From an uncultured Eubacterium sp. (GTDB lineage Bacteria > Bacillota > Clostridia > Lachnospirales > Lachnospiraceae): a stretch of 47,280 nt of DNA. Below are positions 32,146 through 41,053 of the stretch, in pieces. Position numbers and translations under genes: made by a program. The notes beneath the pieces are model-generated. The model did no database searches and had not been told where the DNA came from. It saw nothing but the letters and a program-made list of their open reading frames with translations. Within the stretch, counting starts at the first letter, position 1. Every line of letters begins with the position of its first letter. The DNA lies in assembly GCA_947385775.1 (NCBI GenBank), contig CANDMI010000023.1, positions 1 through 47,280 of the forward strand, in the 5' to 3' direction.

Positions 32146-33156
32146 TTACAGATTTTCCAATAATATTTCATTCTCTTTCCTGCTTTTCACGGCAATCCGG
32201 TAAAATCCTTCCCCAAGCCCTCTGAAATTTGCGCAGTCCCGGATTAAAATCCCCTTTTCCAGCAGCCGCCCGTAAAGCGGCGCGTCGCTGTAAAACAAGA
32301 TAAAGTTCGCGCTGGATGGAACTGCCAAAAACCCTTTGCGCCGCAGCCCTTCCTCCAAAAAACGCCGTTCTTTTTCTATAAACCCCGGTGTCTCCCGTAA
32401 GAAATCCGCCTGCCCCGCACAGGCGCAGCCCGCTTCCTGCGCAAAACAGGAAATATTCCATTCCGGAAGCTGGGCTGCGATTTTCCCGCGGATTTTTTCG
32501 TCTTTACAGACCATATATCCCAACCGCACCCCCGGTATGGAAAATATTTTTGTAAACGCCCGTATGATAATCAAATTTTCAAACTCCGCTGCCGCAGGCA
32601 AAAACGAATGCGCTCCGGCGCAAAACTCTATAAAGCATTCGTCCAATACCACAAAAATCCCCAGCTCCCGGCACCTTGCAAAAAGCCCCTTTGCTGTCCC
32701 AGGCTCCAAAAGAACCCCGGTGGGGTTGTTGGGATTTGCCAGAAATACCATTCCCACGCCCTCTGTCAGCATCCCTTTAAAATCCTGCCCCACGCTAAAC
32801 CCGCATTCCTGCCGCAGCCTGTAATAAACCGGCTGCGCCCCCGCCGCTTTTGCGGCGTATTCATAGCCATAAAACGACGGAACCGGGATAACCGCCTGTT
32901 TTGCCCCTATACCGTGGGCCGCCGCCATAAGAAGCTCGGAGGCGCCGTTTCCAAAAAGCAGCCAATCTTTTGGCACGGAAAGCATACCGGAAACCGCCTG
33001 TTTTAATTTTTCCGCTTTGATATCGGGATACTGCCCGCAAAGCCCCACGGCCCGGTGCAGCGCTTCTTCTACGCCCCTTGGCTTTAACGGATTCAGGTTT
33101 ACCGAAAAATCATACCTTACCTGATTGCGGTAAATATCCCCGCCGTGCACTTCCAT
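32146..33156 (-). CDS. cobD: L-threonine-O-3-phosphate decarboxylase
   Basis: A 336-residue PLP enzyme of the class I aminotransferase fold. It makes (R)-1-amino-2-propanol phosphate for the nucleotide-loop linker. The PLP lysine is K203 in A-F-T-K-I-F-S-I-P-G-V-R-L-G-Y, with A-N-P-N-N-P-T-G upstream. The family begins with H-G-G-D-I, so I use the ATG at 33156, preceded by AGGAGAGGG. An alternative ATG at 33186 overlaps the cbiB stop by four bases but lacks a clear ribosome site. No L-threonine kinase (PduX-like) that would supply the substrate is seen in the window. Confidence 0.9.
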   Translation of the reverse strand: MEVHGGDIYRNQVRYDFSVNLNPLKPRGVEEALHRAVGLCGQYPDIKAEKLKQAVSGMLSVPKDWLLFGNGASELLMAAAHGIGAKQAVIPVPSFYGYEYAAKAAGAQPVYYRLRQECGFSVGQDFKGMLTEGVGMVFLANPNNPTGVLLEPGTAKGLFARCRELGIFVVLDECFIEFCAGAHSFLPAAAEFENLIIIRAFTKIFSIPGVRLGYMVCKDEKIRGKIAAQLPEWNISCFAQEAGCACAGQADFLRETPGFIEKERRFLEEGLRRKGFLAVPSSANFILFYSDAPLYGRLLEKGILIRDCANFRGLGEGFYRIAVKSRKENEILLENL

Positions 33157-33182
33157 ATGTATAGCCCTCTCCTGTTTATTTT

Positions 33183-34229
33183 TCATAGCAATACAAGCCC
33201 AAACGCCGCCATCCCAAGCAGGCACAGGCACTCGCAAAGCCACGCCGTACGGTACAAAAGGCGGTTGGCGCGCCGGATATCTTCATATTCCACATTCCGC
33301 AGCGCGTCCCCGATATAGGGCTTTCTTACAACCTTTCCAAAATAGCGGGCATCCCCCGCAAGCCGTATCCCAAGCGCCCCGGCGCATACCGACTCTGTCT
33401 GCGCGGAGTTTGGGCTTTGATGGTTCCTCCTGTCCCTCCGATATACCTCCCAGGCGCGCTTTGCGCAAAACTGCCCATCCGGCGGCATACAGCAAAGGAT
33501 CATAAGATACGCGCTTACCCTTGCGGGAATATAATTCAATACGTCATCCAGCTTTGCCGCCGCCCTGCCAAAATACAAATACCGCTCGTTTTTATACCCG
33601 ATCATGGAATCCATCGTATTCACAGCCTTATAAAAAAATCCAAGCACAGGGCCTCCCGCCGCCAGATAAAGCATCGGGGCGATCACGCCGTCCGAGGTGT
33701 TTTCCGCCACGGTTTCAACCGCCGCTTTTGCAACCCCTTCTTCCCCTAGGCATTGGGTGTCCCTGCCTACGATCATGGAAACCGCAAGCCGGGCCTTTTC
33801 CATATCGCCGGATTTCAGACACTTGTATACTTTCATGCTTTCCGATTTCAGGCTTTTTACGGCAAGCATCTGGTAAGTCATGACGCACTCCGCAGCAAGC
33901 CCCGCATACGGGTGTAGCCAATATGCCAGGGCCAGCAGGAAAAACGCAAAGGCTGTCACACATACAAGCACAAAAACCGCCAGCCCCGCGCCCTGCAAAA
34001 GCTCCCTACGGTTTGCCCGCGCCTTATCGCCTGCCCCATTTGCGCCATCCCTGCCGGGCTGAAGGCTGCGGATTCTTTTTTCACCCCCGGCAATCAGCTT
34101 CCCGATCAGACGCACCGGATGCGGCATACCGTAAGGATCCCCCAGCAGCAGATCCAGCAAAAACCCCAGGAAAAAAGCCGCCATATGGTATCTATAGTAT
34201 GTGAAATACATAAAAACCAGCCCTCTCAT
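33183..34229 (-). CDS. cbiB: Adenosylcobinamide-phosphate synthase
   Basis: A 348-residue integral membrane protein that attaches aminopropanol (phosphate) to adenosylcobyric acid. Family motifs near the N-terminus are F-L-L-D-L-L-L-G-D-P and M-P-H-P-V-R-L-I-G. N-T-S-D-G-V-I-A-P-M and a final G-D-A-L-R region also match. Several transmembrane helices are evident, with a charged insert around residues 50-75. The ORF opens at 34319, but I use the ATG at 34229: it overlaps the cobC stop as ATGA and follows GAGG. Confidence 0.93.
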   Translation of the reverse strand: MRGLVFMYFTYYRYHMAAFFLGFLLDLLLGDPYGMPHPVRLIGKLIAGGEKRIRSLQPGRDGANGAGDKARANRRELLQGAGLAVFVLVCVTAFAFFLLALAYWLHPYAGLAAECVMTYQMLAVKSLKSESMKVYKCLKSGDMEKARLAVSMIVGRDTQCLGEEGVAKAAVETVAENTSDGVIAPMLYLAAGGPVLGFFYKAVNTMDSMIGYKNERYLYFGRAAAKLDDVLNYIPARVSAYLMILCCMPPDGQFCAKRAWEVYRRDRRNHQSPNSAQTESVCAGALGIRLAGDARYFGKVVRKPYIGDALRNVEYEDIRRANRLLYRTAWLCECLCLLGMAAFGLVLL

Positions 34230-34858
34230 AATTTTGCCTCTGCCCTTATCTGAATGCTGTCGGCCATCCGGCTGTTTCCTGTTTGCGCATCCATTGCCCC
34301 AAGCCACGTTAGCGTGCAAAGATATCCCCCGCCATTGGATACCTGCCCTTTATAGTATTCCATCCCGCCAAAAGCGTACAGCAGCGCCATGATCGTACCG
34401 CCATGGACGACTGCCGCCGCCTGTGCAGGCGATCTTTTGCATAGTTTAACCAGCCCCTTTTTACACCGTGACACAAAATCTTCCCGGCTTTCGCCCCCTG
34501 GAAAGGCAAGGGCTCCGCCGCTGTCTATCCACGCCTGATAACGCGCGTCCCCGTTTAATTCCTCAAAATTTTTATTTTCAAACTCCCCAAAGTCCATCTC
34601 CCTCCATTCCGGCACATATACCGGGGATATCGATGGATAGAGTATGCCTGCCGTTTCCACGCACCGTTTCATAGGGCTTACAAACACCGCGTCTGCCTTG
34701 GGATAACGGCCCCGGGCTTTGTAAGTTAACAATTCCCGCCGTCCCCGTTCTGACAGCGCTTCATCCGTTTTCCCCAAATACCGGCGCTCCTCATTCGCCT
34801 TTGTGGCGCCGTGGCGGATCAGGGCGAGGGTTATTTGATTTTCTGCCCGATTCCGCAT
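34226..34858 (-). CDS. cobC: Histidine phosphatase family protein, probable alpha-ribazole phosphatase
   Basis: A 210-residue member of the phosphoglycerate-mutase-like (histidine phosphatase) superfamily. The phosphorylated His lies in L-I-R-H-G-A-T (H16), with S-P-M-K-R-C-V-E-T-A and the second active-site region V-V-H-G-G-T-I. In this context it is most likely CobC, which removes phosphate from alpha-ribazole-5'-phosphate or adenosylcobalamin-phosphate. The specificity is inferred from neighbours, as the fold covers many substrates. It overlaps the short CobU homologue by 28 bp and cbiB by four bases. Confidence 0.85.
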   Translation of the reverse strand: MRNRAENQITLALIRHGATKANEERRYLGKTDEALSERGRRELLTYKARGRYPKADAVFVSPMKRCVETAGILYPSISPVYVPEWREMDFGEFENKNFEELNGDARYQAWIDSGGALAFPGGESREDFVSRCKKGLVKLCKRSPAQAAAVVHGGTIMALLYAFGGMEYYKGQVSNGGGYLCTLTWLGAMDAQTGNSRMADSIQIRAEAKL

Positions 34859-35226
34859 ATGACGCGCTCCACCCCCTCCGCTTTTTGGGCAAGCCGTATC
34901 AAAAGCCTGCCGGCTTGTTCCCGGTATTCCCTTTCAAAAGAATCCGCCGGGACAATCCCATTTCCCACCTCGTCGCTGATAATGACGCAGTTTTTACAGC
35001 GCTCCAAAAATGCGTCCAGCTCCTTTTGCGGGCATCCGCCGCGGGACATGCATTCCCTCACCCATTGGTGGAAACGGTTTATTACCACGCACCCGCCGGA
35101 CTCCATTTTCAAAATCTCCTGCTTATCCGGCAATGCCGCGTCCCACACGTTACCTTCCTTTAGCTGATATTTGGACAATACATAGTCCAGCTTCCCCTGC
35201 GCAAACCCGCCTATTATTAATTTCAT
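34831..35226 (-). CDS. Short CobU-like protein (adenosylcobinamide kinase/guanylyltransferase homologue)
   Basis: A 131-residue protein, about 45 residues shorter than normal CobU. The C-terminal half matches CobU well: I-S-D-E-V-G-N-G-I-V-P-A-D, then E-Q-A-G-R-L, then a C-terminal G-I-G-Q-K-I-K. The P-loop is degenerate: G-G-F-A-Q-G-K has Leu in place of the Ser/Thr after Lys. The region with the guanylylated His is missing. A second, full-length CobU (36029-36562) lies one gene upstream and has the P-loop and His but lacks the G-I-V-P motif. The two may work together or this one may be regulatory or decaying. The start has AAGGGG upstream. Confidence 0.75.
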   Translation of the reverse strand: MKLIIGGFAQGKLDYVLSKYQLKEGNVWDAALPDKQEILKMESGGCVVINRFHQWVRECMSRGGCPQKELDAFLERCKNCVIISDEVGNGIVPADSFEREYREQAGRLLIRLAQKAEGVERVICGIGQKIK

Positions 35227-35238
35227 ATCATACCCCTT

Positions 35239-36015
35239 TTAAATCATATCCGCCAGAAAAATCTGGACTGCCGCCGCCGTCACTACGACGCACCCCTCGC
35301 AAAGCAGCACAAAGCACCCGGATGTATCCCCATTGACGCCGCCAAACTCTTTCACGCTCCGGTAACGGTAATACCACAACGCCGCCCCCGCTGCAATAGA
35401 CACCAGCAGCCCTGCCGCAAACGACCAGTAAACCAGCAGCCCGATACAGGCGGCGCTCTGCAAATACAAAGAGCCTTTTACGATTTTTTTATGGGAGCTG
35501 TCCGCAAAAAGGTACAGCATCCCGTCCTTTTTCGCCAGCGGGAACGAAACCACGCTAAGCCCGCAAAGGCAGCGGGATAAGAAAAATCCGCCGCAGACTA
35601 CCTTCCATAGCGTCACGTCCTTTATTTCGGAAAACGCCCCCAGAAAAACCAGCCCGTATACCGCAAACGTAATGACCGCAAACGCCCCGATATGGGAATC
35701 CTTTAAAATCTCCAGCTTCCGCTCCTTGGAACCGTAAGAATGCAGCGCGTCCATCGTATCGATAAAACCATCTACATGAATGCCGCCGGTCAGCAATACC
35801 GGGATGGCCGCCCCCACCGCGGCATGGCATACCGCCCCGATATGAAAGCTGCCGCAAATCCAGCCCCAGGCATAAATACAGCCGCCAATCAGCCCCCCAA
35901 TCCAGGGAAAAAAGCAGAAAATGTATTTCATGTCCTCTTCCTTCCATGGAAACTGGGGCACCGGAATCTTGGAATACATTGCGGCTGCTATAAAAAAAGA
36001 TTTCACTGCCCGCAT
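35239..36015 (-). CDS. cobS: Adenosylcobinamide-GDP ribazoletransferase (cobalamin synthase)
   Basis: A 258-residue membrane enzyme that joins adenosylcobinamide-GDP and alpha-ribazole (phosphate) in the last step. The acidic motif G-G-I-H-V-D-G-F-I-D-T-M-D-A-L (about 77-91), conserved in CobS, is present, with E-R-K-L-E-I-L-K-D-S-H-I-G-A-F after it. At least five hydrophobic helices are visible. The start has GGAGG six bases upstream, and the neighbours overlap or nearly abut it. Confidence 0.94.
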   Translation of the reverse strand: MRAVKSFFIAAAMYSKIPVPQFPWKEEDMKYIFCFFPWIGGLIGGCIYAWGWICGSFHIGAVCHAAVGAAIPVLLTGGIHVDGFIDTMDALHSYGSKERKLEILKDSHIGAFAVITFAVYGLVFLGAFSEIKDVTLWKVVCGGFFLSRCLCGLSVVSFPLAKKDGMLYLFADSSHKKIVKGSLYLQSAACIGLLVYWSFAAGLLVSIAAGAALWYYRYRSVKEFGGVNGDTSGCFVLLCEGCVVVTAAAVQIFLADMI

Positions 36016-36028
36016 TTTTATCCTCCGC

Positions 36029-36562
36029 CTATTTTATACGCACAGGTTCTCCCGCTACAACCTCCACTACCCGCTGCGCCGCCGCCGCAAGGAGCCGGTT
36101 CGCCCTGCCCATTGCGCGGATATATTTCATCGTCGCCTCATCATACATAATGCCGTCTTCAAAAACGTTGTTGCTCACCACTATAAAATGGGTCACATTG
36201 TCCCGCAGCAGCAGGATTCCGTTTACAACCGCGTCCACCGCCTGTGCTTCTTCCAAAACCCCTTCCTGCGTAAACATCTCGTTTGCCATTAAATTAGAAA
36301 CGCATTCCAGCAGTACGGCGCATCCCGGAGTTTCCATTTTTCCCAGCGCCCCCTGTATGCGGACGGGCTGTTCGATGGCGCGAAAGCCTTTCCCGGCCCG
36401 GAGCTTTTTATGCCGCGCCACCCTTTTTTTCCCTTCCTCGTCCAATACCCGCATCGTCGCCAGATAATACCGTTTCATGCCGTCTTTTGTAAGAGATGCC
36501 ACGGCCTGTTCCGCATATGCGGATTTCCCGCTTCCGCCGCCCCCGATCACCAGCTCCATCAT
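36029..36562 (-). CDS. cobU: Adenosylcobinamide kinase / adenosylcobinamide-phosphate guanylyltransferase
   Basis: A 177-residue CobU/CobP protein. The N-terminal P-loop is I-G-G-G-G-S-G-K-S-A-Y-A-E. The guanylylated His of the family is probably H51 in R-V-A-R-H-K-K-L-R. L-L-E-C-V-S-N-L-M-A-N-E follows. The usual N-E-V-G-x-G-I-V-P segment is replaced by S-N-N-V-F-E-D-G-I-M-Y-D-E, which is unusual. A short homologue with the intact version of that segment lies nearby (34831-35226). It lies between cobT and cobS. Confidence 0.88.
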   Translation of the reverse strand: MMELVIGGGGSGKSAYAEQAVASLTKDGMKRYYLATMRVLDEEGKKRVARHKKLRAGKGFRAIEQPVRIQGALGKMETPGCAVLLECVSNLMANEMFTQEGVLEEAQAVDAVVNGILLLRDNVTHFIVVSNNVFEDGIMYDEATMKYIRAMGRANRLLAAAAQRVVEVVAGEPVRIK

Positions 36563-36589
36563 AGCCCAAACTACCCCCGCTTTTTATCA

Positions 36590-37681
36590 TCAAAACCGCT
36601 CGTACTGCTCCACCTGGATGTCCGAAAAAGAAACCTTCCCCTGGTAAATACACAACGCCATATCTAACAGCGACAGCATCATCACGGCCCCGGTGCCTTC
36701 CCCCAGCGCCATATCCCCGTGGATAACCGGCTTTAGCCCCAGCGCTTTTAACAGCTTTTCCACCGCCGGCTCCTTCCCCTTATGGGAAGGTATCAGATAC
36801 CGGGCCGTACCGGGTATCAAACGCTCCGCCAGCAGCGCCGCCACCATACTGATCACCCCGTCTAAGACAACCGGCATATGGAAAACGGCCCCGCCAATGC
36901 ATACCCCCGCAAGCCCCGCGATATCCAGTCCGCCTACCGTCTGTAGCACCGTAAGCGGCTCCGCCTCATAAAGCCCGTACTTTGCAACCGACTCTGCGAT
37001 GACCTGCTTTTTGCGCTCTAACTTTTCATCGCAAAGCCCCGCGCCCCTGCCAGTCACCTCCTGCGCTCTACAATACAGCAATGCCGCCGCAACCGCGCTG
37101 CTGGTAGTCGTATTCCCTATCCCCATCTCTCCGGTGGCGACGATCTGATACCCTTTCTTTTTGCAGTCCAAAACAAGCTCCATCCCGGCCATGACCGCGC
37201 GAAGGGCTTCCTGCTGCGTCATCGCAGGTTCTTTGTAAAAATTCCTGGCTCCCTTTCGCACTTTTTTGTCCAGCACACCCTCGATACGCTCTTCGCTGTT
37301 TATCCCGATGTCCACCGGAATCGTATCCGCGCCGATTGCCGCGGCCATTTTCCCTACGGAAGAAAACCCCTGGGCCATTTCCTTTGCCACCGCAAGCGTA
37401 ACCTCCTGCCCGGTCTGGCTGACCCCTTCCTCCACCACTCCGTTATCCGCGCACATAATGATCACGGCCTTTTTACTAAGGCTTATATCTTCCGTGCCTA
37501 AAATCGCGCCGATCTGCGCGGTAATCCCTTCAAACCTGCCCATGCCGTCCAGCGGCTTGGCAATCCCGTCCCAGTTTTTTAATATTTTTTTATATACCGT
37601 TTCATCCGGCGCGTCCACCGCCAGCGCCTCAAACTCCTCTTTTGTGCCTTTATCCAATATGCGCTTCCCTAAGTATTCCAT
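36590..37681 (-). CDS. cobT: Nicotinate-nucleotide-dimethylbenzimidazole phosphoribosyltransferase
   Basis: A 363-residue enzyme that activates the lower-ligand base to its alpha-riboside phosphate. Family motifs are [35 protein letters not shown] and G-E-G-T-G-A-V-M, the last holding the catalytic Glu. The start overlaps the 3' end of cbiP by 32 bp. No benzimidazole-synthesis genes are seen, so the base used (benzimidazole, purine or phenolic) is unknown. Confidence 0.95.
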   Translation of the reverse strand: MEYLGKRILDKGTKEEFEALAVDAPDETVYKKILKNWDGIAKPLDGMGRFEGITAQIGAILGTEDISLSKKAVIIMCADNGVVEEGVSQTGQEVTLAVAKEMAQGFSSVGKMAAAIGADTIPVDIGINSEERIEGVLDKKVRKGARNFYKEPAMTQQEALRAVMAGMELVLDCKKKGYQIVATGEMGIGNTTTSSAVAAALLYCRAQEVTGRGAGLCDEKLERKKQVIAESVAKYGLYEAEPLTVLQTVGGLDIAGLAGVCIGGAVFHMPVVLDGVISMVAALLAERLIPGTARYLIPSHKGKEPAVEKLLKALGLKPVIHGDMALGEGTGAVMMLSLLDMALCIYQGKVSFSDIQVEQYERF

Positions 37682-39134
37682 AAATCTCCCTCATGTCCAA
37701 ATGCTGCGATAAAATATCCGCAAGCTTTTCATACTGCTTTTCTTTATAGTCCCTGTAATCCAAAACCCCGGCATGTTCCAGGGCAATCCCTTTTTTTTGC
37801 GCCAGCGCGCCCAAAAGCGCGCAGGCAATTTTTGCTTTGTCAAATACGCCGTGGACGTAGGTTCCGTATACATCCTTCGTCCCCCCGCTTACAAACACGG
37901 ATTTTATGCTTTCATCCCCGGCCCCCTGCATGACGCTTTGCCCCATATGTATCTCATACCCTTCGTAGGAAAGCCCCGAAAGCCCGGAAAAGATACCCTC
38001 CATCCTATTCATAACCCCATTGGCCTGGCGGCGCACCTTTTCCCGGGTAAGCTCCGTTATCACCGGCAAAAGCCCTATCCCGTCTATGGAGCCTCCGGCT
38101 TCCACCTCTTTAGGGTCGGATATTTTAAGCCCAAGCATCTGATACCCGCCGCAGATGCCGCAGATGGGTATTTTACCCGCCAGGCCCTTTACCGCATCCT
38201 CCAGGCCGTTTTCCCGCATCCACCTTAAATCCTCCATCGTGTTTTTGCTGCCTGGTAAAAACAGGATATCCGGACAGCCCAACTCCCCCGCCGTGGCCAC
38301 ATAACGCACCGTCGCCTGCGGCATTTGTTCAAACACGTTAAAATCCGTAAAATTAGAGATTCTGGGATACCGGAGCACAGCAATATCGATCCCGCCCTTT
38401 TGGCGTTTTTCAAACCGTCCCGTCAGGCTGTCCTCGTCCTCTAATTCAATATCCATATAAGGCACTACCCCCGCCACCGGGACGCCACCCTTTTTTTCTA
38501 ATATTTCAACGCCGCTGTCCAAAAGGGAACGGTCGCCCCGGAATTTGTTGATAATAAGCCCTTTTACCCTTGCCCGTTCTGATTCCGTCAAAAGCATCAG
38601 CGTCCCCAAAAGCTGCGCAAACACGCCGCCCCGGTCAATATCCCCTGCCAAAAGCACAGGGGCGTCTATCATTTCCGCAAGCCCCATATTGACAATGTCA
38701 TTCTCCCGCAGGTTTACCTCCGCCGGGCTGCCCGCGCCTTCCACCACAATCACGTCCGCCATCCCCGCAAGCTTTCGGAACGCTTTTTTTATTTCCGGTA
38801 TCAGGCTCTTTTTATAATGAAAATATTCCTTCGCGCCCATATTCCCGATGGACGTACCGTTTACAATGACCTGCGCCCCCGTATGGTTTGTGGGCTTTAA
38901 CAACACCGGATTCATACAGCATAAAGGCTCGATTCCCGCCGCCTCCGCCTGCATCACCTGTGCCCGCCCCATTTCCAGCCCCTCTTTTGTAATAAAAGAA
39001 TTGAGGGCCATATTCTGGGATTTAAACGGCGCCGCCGCATACCCGTCCCGTTTTAAAATTCTGCAAAGCCCCGCTGTCAAAAGGCTCTTTCCCACGCCGG
39101 ACATCGTCCCCTGCACCATAATCACTTTTGCCAT
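37650..39134 (-). CDS. cbiP: Cobyric acid synthase
   Basis: A 494-residue glutamine-dependent enzyme that amidates four side chains of adenosylcobyrinate a,c-diamide. The N-terminal [11 protein letters not shown] is the ATP-binding loop of the dethiobiotin-synthetase-like domain. The C-terminal amidotransferase domain has nucleophile C328 in [22 protein letters not shown] is diagnostic. The start overlaps the ATPase gene by 13 bp, and it is preceded by AGGTGGGG. Confidence 0.95.
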   Translation of the reverse strand: MAKVIMVQGTMSGVGKSLLTAGLCRILKRDGYAAAPFKSQNMALNSFITKEGLEMGRAQVMQAEAAGIEPLCCMNPVLLKPTNHTGAQVIVNGTSIGNMGAKEYFHYKKSLIPEIKKAFRKLAGMADVIVVEGAGSPAEVNLRENDIVNMGLAEMIDAPVLLAGDIDRGGVFAQLLGTLMLLTESERARVKGLIINKFRGDRSLLDSGVEILEKKGGVPVAGVVPYMDIELEDEDSLTGRFEKRQKGGIDIAVLRYPRISNFTDFNVFEQMPQATVRYVATAGELGCPDILFLPGSKNTMEDLRWMRENGLEDAVKGLAGKIPICGICGGYQMLGLKISDPKEVEAGGSIDGIGLLPVITELTREKVRRQANGVMNRMEGIFSGLSGLSYEGYEIHMGQSVMQGAGDESIKSVFVSGGTKDVYGTYVHGVFDKAKIACALLGALAQKKGIALEHAGVLDYRDYKEKQYEKLADILSQHLDMREIYGILREAHIG

Positions 39135-39922
39135 ATCCCCACCTGCTTTACATATTCCAAAAACTTCTTATTTTTCAAAAACTCCCCGCCCTTCATATCA
39201 TACAGCCGCTCAATAAAATCTGACGAAAACACCTCGGCGGGCGTGCCGTAGCGCTCTACGTATTCCCCTTTTAAGCACAGCAGCCTGTCCGATACGATTT
39301 TCGCAAGCTCCAGCTCGTGCAGGGACATAATGACCGTAAGCCCTTTTTTCTCCCGCATTTCCTGTAATATAAATAAAAATTCCAGCTTATAACGGATGTC
39401 CAGATAGGAAGTCGGCTCGTCCAATATGACGATCTCCGGTTCCTGGCAAATAGCCCTTGCAAGCATCACCCGCTGCTTCTGCCCGTCGCTGATTTTATCA
39501 AACTCACATTCCCCGATGCCCGCGGTATGGGTTAACTCCATCACCTCGTCCACGATCTCTTCGTCCTGCTTCGACAGATTTCCAAACCAGCCGGTATAAG
39601 GGTATCGCCCGGTAGCAACCACATCCCGGCATGTTTTCATTTCCGCTTTTACCTTTTGCGTAAGCACCACCGACATCTTTTTCGCAAGCTGCCCGGCCTT
39701 CATTTCAGACAGCGGCTCGTCTCCCAGATATGCCGCCCCGCCCATTAATGCAAGCTGCCCCGCTATGCTTTTTAATACCGTAGACTTCCCGGCCCCGTTT
39801 GGCCCGATCAGGCTTAAAATTTCCCCTTTTGGCAGCGCGACCTCGATTTCCTTTATCAGAGGTTTCTGCCCGTACCCTACGCACATTTTCTTTGTGGTAA
39901 AATAATAATTTTCCGTATTCAT
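39122..39922 (-). CDS. ABC transporter ATP-binding protein (FepC/BtuD-type)
   Basis: A 266-residue ATPase of the iron-siderophore/B12 import family. Walker A is [10 protein letters not shown] (about 39-48), a variant signature I-S-D-G-Q-K-Q-R replaces L-S-G-G-Q, and Walker B is V-I-L-D-E-P-T-S. The reading frame is open back to 40216, but the ATG at 39922 overlaps the permease stop as ATGA and gives the family length. With the FecCD permease and the fused binding protein it should form an importer; cobalamin, cobinamide, haem-like or metal-chelate substrates are all possible. Confidence 0.88.
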   Translation of the reverse strand: MNTENYYFTTKKMCVGYGQKPLIKEIEVALPKGEILSLIGPNGAGKSTVLKSIAGQLALMGGAAYLGDEPLSEMKAGQLAKKMSVVLTQKVKAEMKTCRDVVATGRYPYTGWFGNLSKQDEEIVDEVMELTHTAGIGECEFDKISDGQKQRVMLARAICQEPEIVILDEPTSYLDIRYKLEFLFILQEMREKKGLTVIMSLHELELAKIVSDRLLCLKGEYVERYGTPAEVFSSDFIERLYDMKGGEFLKNKKFLEYVKQVGIWQK

Positions 39923-40953
39923 ATATGCTGTTCTTTCCGTTTTTTTATCATAATCCAGAGCACTACAGGCGCCCCAAAAATCGCGGTCACCGTGCTGATG
40001 CTTAATTCTGTAGGCGCAAGCATGGTCTTTGCAAGCAGGTCGCAAAACAGGCAAAAGACGCTGCCCCCAAGAAAGCACGCCGGAATCATAAAAATCGGCT
40101 CCGCCGTATTCAAAAGCTTTTTTACCAGATGGGGCGCGGCAATGCCCACAAAGGAAACCGGGCCTGCAAACGCCACGATACACGCCGATAAAACGCTGGA
40201 AAACAGCACAATGCACACCCGCAGCACACGGATATTGACCCCTACGCTTTTTGCATAGGCATCCCCGAGCTGATAGGCGCTAAGGGGCTTGGACATCAAA
40301 AACACCGCCAAAAACGTCACGCCTACCACCCCGGACATGACCGCTACATTTTCCCAGGACATGCCAGAAAAGCTGCCCCTGGACCAGTTGTGCAGGTTGA
40401 TGATATCGGCGTCGTCCGCAAAGGTAATGACAAGCTCCGTAACCGCCGTACAGATGTAACCGATCATAACGCCGCTGACCACCAGCATGGACATATTCGG
40501 GACCCTGCGTGAAACTAATAAAACAAAGCCCATGGACAGCATCGCCCCCGCAAACGCGGCAAGTATCATAGCCGCCGACGTCACCCGTATCTGCCTGCCC
40601 ATTAAGAAAACCATCACAAGCGCCACGACCATTTTTGCCCCGGAGGATATCCCAAGGACAAAGGGCCCGGCAATGGGATTATTAAAAAACGTCTGCAATA
40701 GATATCCCGCAAGCGCGAGCGACCCGCCCAATAAAAACGCAGCCGCGGCCCTTGGCAGGCGGATATCCCACAAAATCTTTACCGCCGTCTCCTCCCCCTT
40801 CCCGCCAAGCATCCCCGCTATTTCCGACAGGGAGATACGGATACTGCCGATACAGATATTCAGTACGAAAAAAACTGCCGCCCCGATTCCAAGAAAAATA
40901 AACGCCGCCAGATACCTGCCCTGTCTTTTTGCCATACCGCCTTTTACTGGCAT
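39919..40953 (-). CDS. ABC transporter permease, FecCD/BtuC family
   Basis: A 344-residue polytopic membrane protein with about nine to ten hydrophobic helices. Typical motifs are I-R-L-P-R-A-A-A-A-F-L-L-G-G-S-L-A-L-A-G, N-N-P-I-A-G-P-F-V-L-G-I-S-S-G-A and F-V-G-I-A-A-P-H-L-V. This family imports siderophores, haem and B12. The start at the ATG 40953 is preceded by GGGGGG at eight bases. It is coupled to the ATPase by a four-base overlap and lies about 100 bp after the lipoprotein gene. Confidence 0.9.
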   Translation of the reverse strand: MPVKGGMAKRQGRYLAAFIFLGIGAAVFFVLNICIGSIRISLSEIAGMLGGKGEETAVKILWDIRLPRAAAAFLLGGSLALAGYLLQTFFNNPIAGPFVLGISSGAKMVVALVMVFLMGRQIRVTSAAMILAAFAGAMLSMGFVLLVSRRVPNMSMLVVSGVMIGYICTAVTELVITFADDADIINLHNWSRGSFSGMSWENVAVMSGVVGVTFLAVFLMSKPLSAYQLGDAYAKSVGVNIRVLRVCIVLFSSVLSACIVAFAGPVSFVGIAAPHLVKKLLNTAEPIFMIPACFLGGSVFCLFCDLLAKTMLAPTELSISTVTAIFGAPVVLWIMIKKRKEQHI

Positions 40954-41053
40954 CAAAAATGCCCCCCTTTTTATTACTTTTTACGTCTCGTTCTTCCGCC
41001 TGGCCTTTGCAACTTATCCCGCGGCAAAATTGAACGTTATTTCCTGACAGCCC

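Noticed and set aside
39922-40216. Upstream extension of the FepC/BtuD-type ATPase reading frame
   Set aside because: The added 98 residues overlap the permease gene in another frame and lack similarity to the family; the ATGA overlap at 39922 marks the start.
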